Position numbers and translations under genes: made by a program. A model generated the notes under the pieces. That model had not been told where the DNA came from and searched no databases. It worked only from the letters and a program-made list of their open reading frames with translations. From positions 1-21,755 of the forward strand of contig JBBQHE010000052.1 in assembly GCA_038323655.1 (NCBI GenBank): DNA of 21,755 bases. Direction: 5' to 3'. Source of the stretch: Humitalea sp038323655. Its GTDB lineage: Bacteria; Pseudomonadota; Alphaproteobacteria; Acetobacterales; Acetobacteraceae. Shown piece after piece: positions 6,639 through 14,986 of this stretch (positions are counted from its first letter, which is position 1; each line of letters begins with the position of its first letter).

Positions 6639-8840
6639 ATGGACGGATCGAACGGCCCCAGCGCCGGCAAATGCCCGGTGATGCACGGCGCCCCAAAGCA
6701 CGCGACCTTCGGCGGTCGTTCCAATCGTGACTGGTGGCCGAACCAGTTGAACCTGCGCATCCTGCACCAGAACACCGCGCTTTCCAGCCCGATGGGCGAG
6801 GCCTTCGACTATGCCGCCGCCTTCAAGACGCTGGACATCGAGGCCGTGCGGCAGGACCTCACCGCGCTGATGACCGACAGCCAGCCCTGGTGGCCGGCCG
6901 ATTACGGCCACTACGGCCCGCTGTTCATCCGCATGGCCTGGCACAGCGCCGGGACCTATCGCATCGGCGATGGCCGCGGCGGGGCCGGGGCCGGCACGCT
7001 GCGCTTCGCGCCGCTGAATTCCTGGCCCGACAACGGCAACCTCGACAAGGCGCGCCGGCTGCTGTGGCCGATCAAGCAGAAATACGGCAACGCCCTGTCC
7101 TGGGCCGACCTGATGGTGCTGACCGGCAACGTCGCCCTGGAATCCATGGGCTTCAAGACCTTCGGCTTCGCCGGCGGGCGCCCGGACGTGTGGGAGCCGG
7201 AGGAGGATGTGTACTGGGGTGCGGAGGCAACCTGGCTTGGCGACAAGCGCTACACGGGCGACCGCCAGTTGGAAGACCCACTCGGGGCCGTGCAGATGGG
7301 GCTGATCTACGTCAACCCGCAGGGGCCGAACGGCACGCCCGATCCGCTCGGCTCAGCCCGCGACATCCGCGAGACCTTTGCCCGGATGGCGATGAATGAT
7401 GAGGAGACCGTGGCGCTCGCCGCCGGTGGCCACACGTTTGGTAAGTGCCATGGCGCGAGCCTCGAATCGCACATGGGGCGGGAGCCCGAGGCTGCATCGA
7501 TCGAGGAACAGGGCCTCGGCTGGCGCAACAGCTTCGGCACCGGCGCCGGCGTACATGCCATCACCAGCGGGATCGAAGGCGCCTGGACCGCCGATCCGAC
7601 CAAGTGGGACAATGGCTACTTCGACAACCTGCTGAACCACGACTGGGAACTGACCAAGAGCCCGGCCGGCGCCTGGCAGTGGATCCCGAGCCACGGCCTG
7701 CTGGCCGATGCCGTGCCCGATGCGCATGACCCGACCAAGCGCCACGCGCCGATCATGACCACCGCCGACATGGCGCTGAAGATGGACCCGATCTACGCGC
7801 CCATCTCAAAAAGCTTCCACGAAAACCCGCAAAAATTTGCCGACGCCTTCGCCCGCGCCTGGTTCAAACTGACCCATCGCGACATGGGGCCGCGCGCGCG
7901 GTATCTCGGCGCGCTGGTGCCGGGCGAGGTGCTGATCTGGCAGGACCCGGTGCCGGAGCCGAAGCATGCCCCGATCGGGGCCGCCGATGTGGCGGCGCTG
8001 AAGGCGCAGATCAGCGCCTCGGGCCTCAGCGTGTCGCAGCTGGTTTCGACCGCCTGGGCCTCGGCCTCCACCTTCCGCGGCTCGGACAAGCGGGGTGGCG
8101 CCAATGGCGCGCGCATCCGCCTCGCACCGCAGAAGGACTGGGCGGTGAACCAGCCGGCACAACTGGCCGTGGTGCTGGGCAAGCTGGAAGCGATCCAGAC
8201 GAGCTTCAACGCCACCGGCAAGCACCTCTCGCTCGCCGACCTGATCGTGCTGGCCGGCGGCGTGGGCGTGGAGATGGCGGCCGCCGCGGCCGGCATCCCG
8301 ACCGAGGTGCCTTTTGCCCCGGGCCGCACCGATGCGACGCAGGAGATGACCGACATCGCCTCCTTCGCCGTGCTGGAACCGGTGGGCGACGGGTTCCGCA
8401 ACGACCTCCAGCCGCGCTACAACCTGTCAGCTGAGGAGTTGCTGGTCGATCGCGCCCAGTTGCTGACGCTGACCGCCCCCGAGATGACGGTGCTGATCGG
8501 TGGCTTGCGCGTGCTGGGGGCCAATGTGGGCTCTTCCGCCCATGGCGTCTTCACCACCAGGCCCGGCGCGCTGACGACCGACTTCTTCGTCAACCTGCTG
8601 GACATGGGCACGGTCTGGACGCCGACCTCGGAAGCGGCGGAGGTTTTTGAAGGCCGCGACCGGGCGACAGGCGCCTCGACGTGGACCGGCACGCGGGTCG
8701 ACCTGGTCTTCGGTTCCAACTCGCAGCTACGCGCCCTGGCCGAGGTCTATGCCCAGAACGACGCGCCGCAAAAATTTGTCGGCGACTTCGTGAAGGCCTG
8801 GACGAAGGTGATGAACCTCGACCGCTTCGACCTGGCCTGA
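6639..8840 (+). CDS. katG: Catalase-peroxidase
   Basis: A bifunctional haem enzyme that removes hydrogen peroxide by catalase and peroxidase reactions. It has 733 residues, the normal length, with two peroxidase-like halves. The distal site is complete: R98, W101 and H102 in RMAWHSAGTYR. Y224 (GLIYVNPQGP) and M250 (ETFARM) can form the Met-Tyr-Trp adduct needed for catalase activity. The haem-ligand histidine is H265 in AGGHTFGKCHG. The C-terminal half lacks an obvious haem site, as usual for the family. The ribosome site GGGAGA precedes the ATG. It lies divergent from oxyR, so peroxide induction is likely. Confidence 0.98.
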   Translation: MDGSNGPSAGKCPVMHGAPKHATFGGRSNRDWWPNQLNLRILHQNTALSSPMGEAFDYAAAFKTLDIEAVRQDLTALMTDSQPWWPADYGHYGPLFIRMAWHSAGTYRIGDGRGGAGAGTLRFAPLNSWPDNGNLDKARRLLWPIKQKYGNALSWADLMVLTGNVALESMGFKTFGFAGGRPDVWEPEEDVYWGAEATWLGDKRYTGDRQLEDPLGAVQMGLIYVNPQGPNGTPDPLGSARDIRETFARMAMNDEETVALAAGGHTFGKCHGASLESHMGREPEAASIEEQGLGWRNSFGTGAGVHAITSGIEGAWTADPTKWDNGYFDNLLNHDWELTKSPAGAWQWIPSHGLLADAVPDAHDPTKRHAPIMTTADMALKMDPIYAPISKSFHENPQKFADAFARAWFKLTHRDMGPRARYLGALVPGEVLIWQDPVPEPKHAPIGAADVAALKAQISASGLSVSQLVSTAWASASTFRGSDKRGGANGARIRLAPQKDWAVNQPAQLAVVLGKLEAIQTSFNATGKHLSLADLIVLAGGVGVEMAAAAAGIPTEVPFAPGRTDATQEMTDIASFAVLEPVGDGFRNDLQPRYNLSAEELLVDRAQLLTLTAPEMTVLIGGLRVLGANVGSSAHGVFTTRPGALTTDFFVNLLDMGTVWTPTSEAAEVFEGRDRATGASTWTGTRVDLVFGSNSQLRALAEVYAQNDAPQKFVGDFVKAWTKVMNLDRFDLA

Positions 8841-8843
8841 TCC

Positions 8844-9653
8844 TCAGGCGAAGAACGCGTCCAGCGCCGCGTTGAAGGCGCTGGCGCGTTCGAAGTAGGC
8901 GGAATGACCGGTTGCCGCGAATTGCATATGCCGCCCTTTCGGCGTGGCCGCCGCCATGGCGGGCACGCTGGGGGAGGGAAAGGTCGCGTCCTCCTCACCC
9001 GTCAGCCAGAGCACGGGCACGCCGACCCGGGCCAGGTCGGACAGCGGCCGGATGCGACGCGCATTCAGCCTGCCCCGCACACCTTCCTTGTCGAGCCCTG
9101 CGCTGAACTCATCGATCGCGCGGTAGAGAAAATGCAGCCCCGGCTGTTCCTGCGCCCCGCGCAGCCCGAAGGCGGGATGCGCTGCCGCCGCCAGCGCCGC
9201 CTTGCGCGACGATGCGGCCATCGCCTTCCAGGGCGCGAGGTCGGCGCCCGATTGCTCGGGGTCGATGGGGCCGGAGGTGGCGGCCATGACCACGCCGCGC
9301 AGCCAGGCGGGGCCGGCCAGGGCCGTGTCCATCGCAGTCCAGCCGCCCATCGACTGGCCGACAATGCGCACGTCCTCCAGCCCCAGATGCGCGACCAATG
9401 CGGCCAGGTCGTCGGCATAGAGGGCAGGCTCCGGCCCACCCTCGGGCGCGGTCGAGGGCGCGAAGCCGCGGTGGCTGAAGGTCACGCAGGTGAAGCGGGG
9501 GGCGAAATGCGCGACCTGCTGCCACCAGGATAAATGGTTCCCGCCCAGCCCATGGGCGAAGATGATGGCGGGGCCCTCGCCTGTCGCCTCATGGTAGATC
9601 CGGCAATCGGGGCGGTCGAGAAAACCGCGCTGGCGGGGCAGGGCTTGGGTCAT
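8844..9653 (-). CDS. Alpha/beta-hydrolase fold enzyme
   Basis: A 269-residue soluble hydrolase with a full catalytic triad: nucleophile S101 in GQSMGG, D222 in TGEEDATFPS and H250 in ATGHSAYFE. The oxyanion-hole motif HGLGGNHLSW is at residues 34-43. A cap region lies between residues 130 and 200. Substrate is unknown; the overall look is that of the esterase/3-oxoadipate-enol-lactonase-like group. Its ATG overlaps the stop of the preceding lyase-family gene by four bases (ATGA), with AGGAG just upstream, so the two are translated together. It converges on katG with only three bases between stops. Confidence 0.88.
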   Translation of the reverse strand: MTQALPRQRGFLDRPDCRIYHEATGEGPAIIFAHGLGGNHLSWWQQVAHFAPRFTCVTFSHRGFAPSTAPEGGPEPALYADDLAALVAHLGLEDVRIVGQSMGGWTAMDTALAGPAWLRGVVMAATSGPIDPEQSGADLAPWKAMAASSRKAALAAAAHPAFGLRGAQEQPGLHFLYRAIDEFSAGLDKEGVRGRLNARRIRPLSDLARVGVPVLWLTGEEDATFPSPSVPAMAAATPKGRHMQFAATGHSAYFERASAFNAALDAFFA

Positions 9654-10540
9654 GGCTCACTCCTGGGCTCGGCGTAGCGGGCTTCTTCGGCGTAGTAGCG
9701 GTCGAAACCGACCCCGGCATAAAGCGTGTCGAAGAGCAGCAGCCGGTCGGCCGGGATGCGGCCGCCGCCGCGCAGCGCCGCCAGGGCCTCCGTCTGCGCC
9801 CGCATCGTCGCATTCAGCAGACTGATCCCGCAGAGCAGGATGCGATAGCCGATGGCCCCCGCCTGGCCCGCATCCAGCCAGGGGCGGCCGGGTTTTTCGA
9901 CCTGGGCCAGCATGGTCGGCGTGGTGGGCACGGCGCGATGCAGGGCCGCCATTTCCGCGACATCGGCGGGGCCTTCGAAATAGACGATGTCGGCGCCGAG
10001 GTCGGCAAAGGCCGCGCAGCGCCACAGCGCTTCCTCCAGCCCCGTCGCCACGCGGGCATCGGTGCGGCCGATGACCAGCAGGTCGCCGCCAGAGGCCCTG
10101 ATCTCGTCCCGCGCATCCAGCGCGGCGCGCAGCCTGGTCAGGGCCGCGGCACGGTCCAACACAGCGACGCCATGGGCAAAGCCGCAGCGCTTGGGAAAAA
10201 CCTGGTCCTCGATCATCACCGCGCCAAAACCGGCGGCGTGGTAGCCGGCGATGCTGCGGCGCACGTTCATCGCATTACCAAAACCCGTGTCGGCGTCGCC
10301 GATCACCGGCAGCGCGGTCGCGGCACAGAGGTCGCGCCCCGCGGCCACCATCTCGCCATAGGAGACCAGCCCCGCATCCGGCTGGCCGATGCGCGTGGCG
10401 CTGACGGCATAGCCGCTCATGTAGGTGGCGGAAAAACCCGCCTGTTCGGCCAGGCGGGCGGACATCGCATCCCAGACGCCAGGAACGACCAGGGTTTCGG
10501 GGGCGGCCAGAAGCGCGCGCAGCCGCGCGGCGGGGGTCAT
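9650..10540 (-). CDS. Isocitrate lyase/PEP mutase-superfamily enzyme
   Basis: A 296-residue (beta/alpha)8 enzyme of the isocitrate lyase/phosphoenolpyruvate mutase superfamily, which cleaves or forms C-C or C-P bonds of oxaloacetate-like acids. The metal-binding stretch GDADTGFGN holds D82 and D84, and E111 lies in MIEDQ. The mobile loop reads KRCGF, with the catalytic-position cysteine C119. Methylisocitrate lyases and many relatives have CGH here, so the His is replaced by Phe. The exact reaction (carboxy-acid lyase, oxaloacetate decarboxylase or other) cannot be read from the sequence. Start and stop overlap greB and the hydrolase by ATGA on each side. Confidence 0.87.
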   Translation of the reverse strand: MTPAARLRALLAAPETLVVPGVWDAMSARLAEQAGFSATYMSGYAVSATRIGQPDAGLVSYGEMVAAGRDLCAATALPVIGDADTGFGNAMNVRRSIAGYHAAGFGAVMIEDQVFPKRCGFAHGVAVLDRAAALTRLRAALDARDEIRASGGDLLVIGRTDARVATGLEEALWRCAAFADLGADIVYFEGPADVAEMAALHRAVPTTPTMLAQVEKPGRPWLDAGQAGAIGYRILLCGISLLNATMRAQTEALAALRGGGRIPADRLLLFDTLYAGVGFDRYYAEEARYAEPRSEP

Positions 10541-11064
10541 GGCAGGCTGGGGTAGGTGATGGACACGACCTCGATCTCCTCCATCCCCGCTGGGATGCGC
10601 AGGCGGATCATGTCCCCCTGTTGCCGCCCGAGCAAAGCCCGCCCGATCGGGCTGACCCAGGAGATCCGTCCCTGCGCCGCATCGGCTTCGTCCACGCCGA
10701 CGATGCTGGCCGTGATTTCCGTGTCGTCGGCCCGCGCCCAGGTGACCGTCGCGCCGAAGAACACCCGGTCACGCCGGGTCTGCGCCGCGGGATCGACCAC
10801 CTGCACCCGGTCCAGCCGCCGGCGCAGGAAGCGCAGGCGGCGGTCAATCTCACGCAGGCGGCGCTTGCCGTATTGGTAGTCGGCGTTTTCGCTGCGGTCG
10901 CCCTGGGCCGCGGCCCAGGAGACGATCTCGGTGACTTTTGGGCGCTCATCCTCCCACAGCCGGCGCAGTTCTTCCTGCAAGGCGGCGGCCCCGGGCGGGG
11001 TCATATAGAAAGGGGTGCCGGGCGGCAGGCCGGGGGGGCCTTCGTCGTCGTCATCGTCTTGCAT
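10537..11064 (-). CDS. greB: Transcription elongation factor GreB
   Basis: GreB enters the RNA polymerase secondary channel and triggers cleavage of backtracked RNA. It has 175 residues. The N-terminal coiled coil carries the diagnostic GDRSENADYQYGKRRLREID, with the tip acidic pair D56 and E59 that holds the catalytic magnesium. The C-terminal FKBP-like domain includes VFFGATV and SPIGRALLG. The wording is closer to GreB than to GreA. A poly-Asp/Glu N-terminus (MQDDDDDEG) is an extra tail; a GAGG ribosome site supports this ATG. It is first in an operon with two metabolic enzymes, joined by ATGA overlaps, which is an unusual partnership. Confidence 0.93.
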   Translation of the reverse strand: MQDDDDDEGPPGLPPGTPFYMTPPGAAALQEELRRLWEDERPKVTEIVSWAAAQGDRSENADYQYGKRRLREIDRRLRFLRRRLDRVQVVDPAAQTRRDRVFFGATVTWARADDTEITASIVGVDEADAAQGRISWVSPIGRALLGRQQGDMIRLRIPAGMEEIEVVSITYPSLP

Positions 11065-11168
11065 GGTGCCTCGATGCCGCCCGGCAGGCCGGGGGGCAAG
11101 AGGGCAAGACGCGCGGACGCCGCGCCAGGCGCCCCCCGCGCCCACCATGTCCGGGGGCTGCCGGCCCC

Positions 11169-11228
11169 TCAGCCCCGGCTGTTCAGCCCCGGTCGTTCAG
11201 CCCCGGTCGTTCAGCCCCGGTCGTTCAG
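11169..11228. repeat. 14-bp tandem repeat past the lytic transglycosylase stop
   Basis: Copies of the 14-base unit (GTTCAGCCCCGGTC) start at 11181, 11195 and 11209, with a partial copy at 11223 and a degenerate one from 11169. The array begins about 20 bases after the transglycosylase stop codon and lies before greB. On that strand each unit contains a TGA triplet. The first junction forms a small GGCTG-TT-CAGCC hairpin. Confidence 0.85.
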
Positions 11229-11248
11229 CGGCCATCCGCCGCGGCGAT

Positions 11249-11830
11249 TTACAGCAGGGCGGTGCCGTTGCGCGCGACGCGGGCGGTTTCCGCCCCACCG
11301 CAGCCGGCGCTGGCCAGCACATCGGTCGCGGGGCCGGCGACCTGCAGCTTGGCCCGAACCCGGCAGACCAGGCGCTGGGCCGTGCCGCCGCTGCCGCCGT
11401 TCCAGCGGCGGATCGCCTCGGCCCAATCCCCGCTGCGGTTGTAGTTGGCGCGCAGCAGGGCCGCGGCCCAGTCGGTGGCCCGGCCAGGGTCGAGCGGCCA
11501 GTCGGATCGCGGCGCATGCACCCGGGCATTCACCTGCACACAGCCGGCCATGATGCTGGACCGCGCGGGGGCGGCGGCGACCCGGCGGCGGGCCGCATCG
11601 GCGGTCGGTTCGAAATACGACCGACCGCCGATGTTCAGCGCATAGGCGTGCAGCCCGGATTCAGCGAGCGCGACCGCCACCAGCAGCCCATCGGGCAGGC
11701 CATGCACGCGTTCGGCGGCACGCGCGGCCTGCAGGCAGGCAGCGCGCGGAGACAGGGGCGCGTTCGTTCGGTCCTGCGCAGCCACGGGGGCGGCGCCGGC
11801 GAACAACGCAAGGAGGACGAACCCGAACAT
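11249..11830 (-). CDS. Secreted lytic transglycosylase-domain protein
   Basis: A 193-residue exported protein with a signal peptide (MFGFVLLALFAGAAPVAA, cleaved near residue 18-19). The SLT fold follows: catalytic-type glutamate E57 in ALAESGLHAYALN, MAGCVQVN at 94-101 in place of the usual GLMQIN, and WNGG near residue 143. Such enzymes cut peptidoglycan to form anhydromuropeptides, often for building or remodelling of envelope machines. Four cysteines (32, 97, 156, 177) may form disulfides in the periplasm. The frame is open 120 bases upstream, but only this start gives a clean signal peptide; the ribosome site is weak. A 14-bp tandem repeat follows its stop. Confidence 0.82.
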   Translation of the reverse strand: MFGFVLLALFAGAAPVAAQDRTNAPLSPRAACLQAARAAERVHGLPDGLLVAVALAESGLHAYALNIGGRSYFEPTADAARRRVAAAPARSSIMAGCVQVNARVHAPRSDWPLDPGRATDWAAALLRANYNRSGDWAEAIRRWNGGSGGTAQRLVCRVRAKLQVAGPATDVLASAGCGGAETARVARNGTALL

Positions 11831-12065
11831 CGACCGAAGCCGACGCGCCCCCCGCAGGCGGGAACCCCGGCGAACCAGGGCAAGCGGGGACGGGATCGCC
11901 GCGTGACGTCGCCGGTGCGTAAGCACCAGCGGGCGGGGCGCGGTAATCATAAAAGGTCGCTAGCAGGGGTTCCGGGCAGGACGCAACCCTTTTGGTCGCG
12001 TGGACCGCCATCGGCCCAGGCAATTCAAGTCAAACCCATGCCCGATTTTCGCCGCAATCAGCGTT

Positions 12066-13289
12066 TCACTGCGCCCCGATTGCCGCAAGCCGCCGTTCCT
12101 CATCGACAATATAGTCGCGGATGACAGGCACGTCGCAACGCTTGTCCGACAGCAGCAATTGGAACACGAAGTTCGAACCGTGCAGGAAGCCGAGCTCGAC
12201 CGAGGCCAGGTAGAAATCCCACATCCGGCAGAAGCGGTCGCCCATCATCGCCACCGCCTCGGCCCGCCGCGCTTCATAGGCCAGGCGCCAGTCGCGTATG
12301 GTCCAGTAGTAATGCAGCCGCAGGCTTTCGCAGTCGGCGCACCAGGTGCCGGTGCGTTCCAATGACGCGAAGACCTCCGACAGCGCCGGCACATAGCCGC
12401 CCGGGAAGATATATTTGCGGATGAAGGGGGCGGTGGTGCCGGGCGGCGACATGCGCCCGATGCAATGCACCAGCGCAAAGCCGCCCGGCTTGGTCAGCCG
12501 CTTGATGCTGGTGAAATAGGTGTCGAACTCGTCGATGCCGATCGCCTCCATCATGGCGATGGACACCACGCGGTCGTAGCTGCCTTCGAGCAGTCGATAA
12601 TCCTGTTCGCGGAAATCGACGCGGTCGGCGACGCCCTCGTCGATCGCCCGCTGCCTGGCGACGGCGCATTGTTCCGGCGACAGCGTGACGGACGTGACCG
12701 TCACCCCATAGGTGCGCGCCAGGAAGGTGCCGAGTGCGCCCCAGCCCGAGCCGATTTCGGCGACGGTCATCCCCGGTTCCAGCCGCAGCTTGGCGCCGAT
12801 GTGGCGCAGCTTGTCGATCTGCGCCTGGTGCAGCCCGACGTCGGGCTGCGGGTAGTAGGCGCAGGAATAGGTCATCGTGGGGTCGAGCCAGAGGCGATAG
12901 AAATCCGGCGGGATGTCGTAGTGGTGGCGGATGTTCTTGGCCGCGAGGCCCAGCGGATTGCGCTGCTGCCAGCGCCGCACCGACCGCCAGGCCCGGCGCA
13001 GCGCCTGCTGGACGGGGTGGGAGGCAAGGCCCGAGCGGTTGACCGAAAACAGATGCAGCAGGTCAAAGACCGCAGCCCCGTCCTCCATCACCAGCCGCCC
13101 GTCCATATAGGCTTCGGCGGATTTCAGTTCCGGGTTGAAGAAGATCTCGCGTTCGATGGCCTTGTCGGTCAGGCGGATGGTAACGACGGGGGCGCCCGCG
13201 CCAAATTCATGGCGGGCGCCGGTGTGGTCGATGACGACAAGCTGGCCATTCCGCACGAAGCGACGCAGCAGGTTGGACAGAAGCTTCAT
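12066..13289 (-). CDS. cfa: Cyclopropane-fatty-acyl-phospholipid synthase family methyltransferase
   Basis: These enzymes move a methylene group from S-adenosylmethionine to the double bond of membrane phospholipid acyl chains, on the inner face of the membrane. The 407-residue protein has an N-terminal lipid-handling part, then the methyltransferase fold with SAM site AEIGSGWGALG (residues 177-187). Positions equal to the bicarbonate site of the E. coli enzyme are kept: C143 in YSCAYY, E248 in MMEAIG, H275 in VHCIG and tyrosines near 327-328 in HYYWTIRDW. Start MKLLSNLLRR is chosen over an upstream in-frame codon. It lies downstream of the zinc ABC cassette, separated by a 26-bp tandem repeat. 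A relative acting on other lipids cannot be excluded. Confidence 0.9.
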   Translation of the reverse strand: MKLLSNLLRRFVRNGQLVVIDHTGARHEFGAGAPVVTIRLTDKAIEREIFFNPELKSAEAYMDGRLVMEDGAAVFDLLHLFSVNRSGLASHPVQQALRRAWRSVRRWQQRNPLGLAAKNIRHHYDIPPDFYRLWLDPTMTYSCAYYPQPDVGLHQAQIDKLRHIGAKLRLEPGMTVAEIGSGWGALGTFLARTYGVTVTSVTLSPEQCAVARQRAIDEGVADRVDFREQDYRLLEGSYDRVVSIAMMEAIGIDEFDTYFTSIKRLTKPGGFALVHCIGRMSPPGTTAPFIRKYIFPGGYVPALSEVFASLERTGTWCADCESLRLHYYWTIRDWRLAYEARRAEAVAMMGDRFCRMWDFYLASVELGFLHGSNFVFQLLLSDKRCDVPVIRDYIVDEERRLAAIGAQ

Positions 13290-13330
13290 CGGGCACGGGG
13301 TCCTGGCAAGCGACGGCGCCATATGCCCGC

Positions 13331-13434
13331 AACGCCACGCCGCGGCTAGCCTGCCAAATGCCACGCCGCGGCTAGCCTGCCAAATGCCGCGCTGCGGCTA
13401 GCCCGCCAGATGCCGCGCCGCGGCCAGCCTGCGC
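13331..13434. repeat. 26-bp tandem repeat spanning the ABC permease 3' end
   Basis: Four 26-base copies start at 13331, 13357, 13383 and 13409. The copies at 13331 and 13357 differ by one base; those nearer the gene are more diverged. The copy at 13409 and part of the one at 13383 code for the last residues of the permease (ARHLAG). Copies 1-3 contain the 8-base palindrome GGCTAGCC (or GGCTAGCCC), which holds the TAG stop of the permease. Duplicating a gene's own end, stop included, explains the layout. The array sits upstream of the cyclopropane-synthase gene. Confidence 0.9.
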
Positions 13435-14264
13435 GTCACAATCCCATCCACCGGCCCGAACAGCACCGCCGCCACCCAGGCCACCCCGGCGCAGAGCACG
13501 ATCGCCGCCCCGGATGGCAGGTCGGCCACGAAGGACAGCAGCAGCCCGGCCAGCCCCGACCCCAGCGCGACCGCCACGGCCACCGTCACCATGCCCCCGA
13601 TGCTGCGCCCGCAGAAACGCGCCGCCGCGGCGGGCAGCATCATCAGCCCGACCGCCATCAGCGTGCCCATGGCCTGGGCCGCGGCGATGACGTTGAGCAC
13701 GACCAGCCCCAGGAACATCAGGTGCCAGGCCCCGCCCCGGGCGCCGACCGCCGCCGCATGGCCGGGGTCAAAACACTCCAGCGCCAGCGGCCGCCAGGCA
13801 AAGGCCAGCCAGACCAGCGTGACCGACGCGGTGCCAGCCATCAGCCACAGCGCCGCGTCATCCACACCCAGCACGCTGCCGAACAGCAGCCGCGACAGGT
13901 CCACCGCCCCGCCGGCGGTGGAGACAATGGCGACGCCCAGCGCCAGCGACACGAGGTACAGCCCGGCCAGGGCCGAATCCTCGCGCCCGCCGGTCGCCCG
14001 CGACAGCGCCCCCGCGCCGACCACGACCGCCAGGCCCGCCAACAGCCCGCCCAGCGCCATGGCGGTGACCGAAAGCCCCGCGACCAGAAACCCCAGCGCC
14101 ACCCCGGGCAGCATGCCATGCGCCACCACATCGGCCGTCAGCGACATGCGGCGCAGCACCAGAAAGACCCCGAGCGCGGGCGCAGACAGCGACAGCGCCA
14201 CGCAACCCACCAGCGCCCGGCGCAGAAAACCGAACTCGGCAAAGGGGCCGAGCAGCGCCTCCAT
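13398..14264 (-). CDS. znuB: Zinc-type ABC transporter permease (ABC-3 family)
   Basis: A 288-residue inner-membrane permease of the ABC-3 family, which takes in zinc, manganese or iron with a periplasmic binding protein. About eight or nine hydrophobic helices run through the sequence. Family marks include the motif VLRRMSLTADVVAHGMLPGV (about residues 37-56) near the ATPase-contact region and GTLMAVGLMMLPAAAAR near 203-219. It begins two bases after the ATPase stop. No substrate-binding protein gene (znuA) is in the window. Zinc is inferred from the Zur-like box in front of the cassette. The 3' end lies inside a 26-bp tandem repeat. Confidence 0.87.
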   Translation of the reverse strand: MEALLGPFAEFGFLRRALVGCVALSLSAPALGVFLVLRRMSLTADVVAHGMLPGVALGFLVAGLSVTAMALGGLLAGLAVVVGAGALSRATGGREDSALAGLYLVSLALGVAIVSTAGGAVDLSRLLFGSVLGVDDAALWLMAGTASVTLVWLAFAWRPLALECFDPGHAAAVGARGGAWHLMFLGLVVLNVIAAAQAMGTLMAVGLMMLPAAAARFCGRSIGGMVTVAVAVALGSGLAGLLLSFVADLPSGAAIVLCAGVAWVAAVLFGPVDGIVTRRLAAARHLAG

Positions 14265-14266
14265 GC

Positions 14267-14986
14267 TCAGGCCGCCTGGCGGCAGGCCTCGGCCGTGTCG
14301 TCCCAGCCCTCGGCCATGCGGCGCGCGACAAAGCGGTTGGCGGCCGTCAGCACCTCGGCCGTCGGGCCCCAGGCGACGGGTTCGCGCGCCAGCAGCAGGG
14401 TCTGGGGGAAGTGTTCGCGCACCAGGTCCAGGTCATGCAACACGGCGACGACCGTCCGCCCCTGGCCGTGCCAGGCGACGATCTGGCGCAGCAGCACCGC
14501 GGCGGTCGCGGCATCGACGGCGTTGAAAGGCTCGTCCAGCAGCATCACGGGGGCATCCTGCAACAGCAGGCGGGCGAAGAGCACGCGTTGCAACTGCCCG
14601 GCCGACAGGCTGCCGATGGGGCGTGCGGCAAAGCCATCCAGCCCGACCGAGGCCAGCGCCCGCAGCGCCCGCGCGCGACCCTCGGCACCGATGCCGCCAA
14701 AGGCGCCGGTCTCGGCCCACAGGCCGAAGAGCACGACGTCCAAGCAGGAGATGGGGAAAGCCCGGTCCAGCGCCGCCGCCTGCGGCAGCAGTGCCACCTT
14801 GCCGGCAAGCTGCACCCGGCCGTGCGCCGGCGCATGCAGCCCCGCGATGGCGCGCAACAGGCTGGACTTGCCGGCCCCGTTCGGGCCGACCACCGCGGTC
14901 AGCGAGCCCGCCTGGAAATGGCCCGACAGGTGATGCACCGCGGGCCTGCGGCCATGCGCCACGACCAGGTCATCAAGCCTAATCAT
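14267..14986 (-). CDS. znuC: Zinc-type ABC transporter ATPase
   Basis: A 239-residue ATP-binding subunit. Walker A GPNGAGKS at 34-41, signature LSAGQ at 127-131, Walker B VMLLDEP at 147-153 and the switch histidine H184 in VLHDLD are all present. It powers the adjacent ABC-3 permease. The start MIRLDDLVVA gives the standard length; longer upstream frames overlap the 35-codon small ORF and the promoter and are rejected. Its ATG overlaps the small ORF's stop as ATGA, and the permease starts two bases after it, so all three genes form one operon. Confidence 0.92.
   Translation of the reverse strand: MIRLDDLVVAHGRRPAVHHLSGHFQAGSLTAVVGPNGAGKSSLLRAIAGLHAPAHGRVQLAGKVALLPQAAALDRAFPISCLDVVLFGLWAETGAFGGIGAEGRARALRALASVGLDGFAARPIGSLSAGQLQRVLFARLLLQDAPVMLLDEPFNAVDAATAAVLLRQIVAWHGQGRTVVAVLHDLDLVREHFPQTLLLAREPVAWGPTAEVLTAANRFVARRMAEGWDDTAEACRQAA

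Noticed and set aside
11946..12000. Rho-independent terminator after the cyclopropane-synthase gene
   Set aside because: GGGTT/AACCC arms around a 13-base loop are followed by TTTT only on the plus strand, opposite to the genes there, and the stem is too short. The rest of the 235-base gap shows no other convincing signal.
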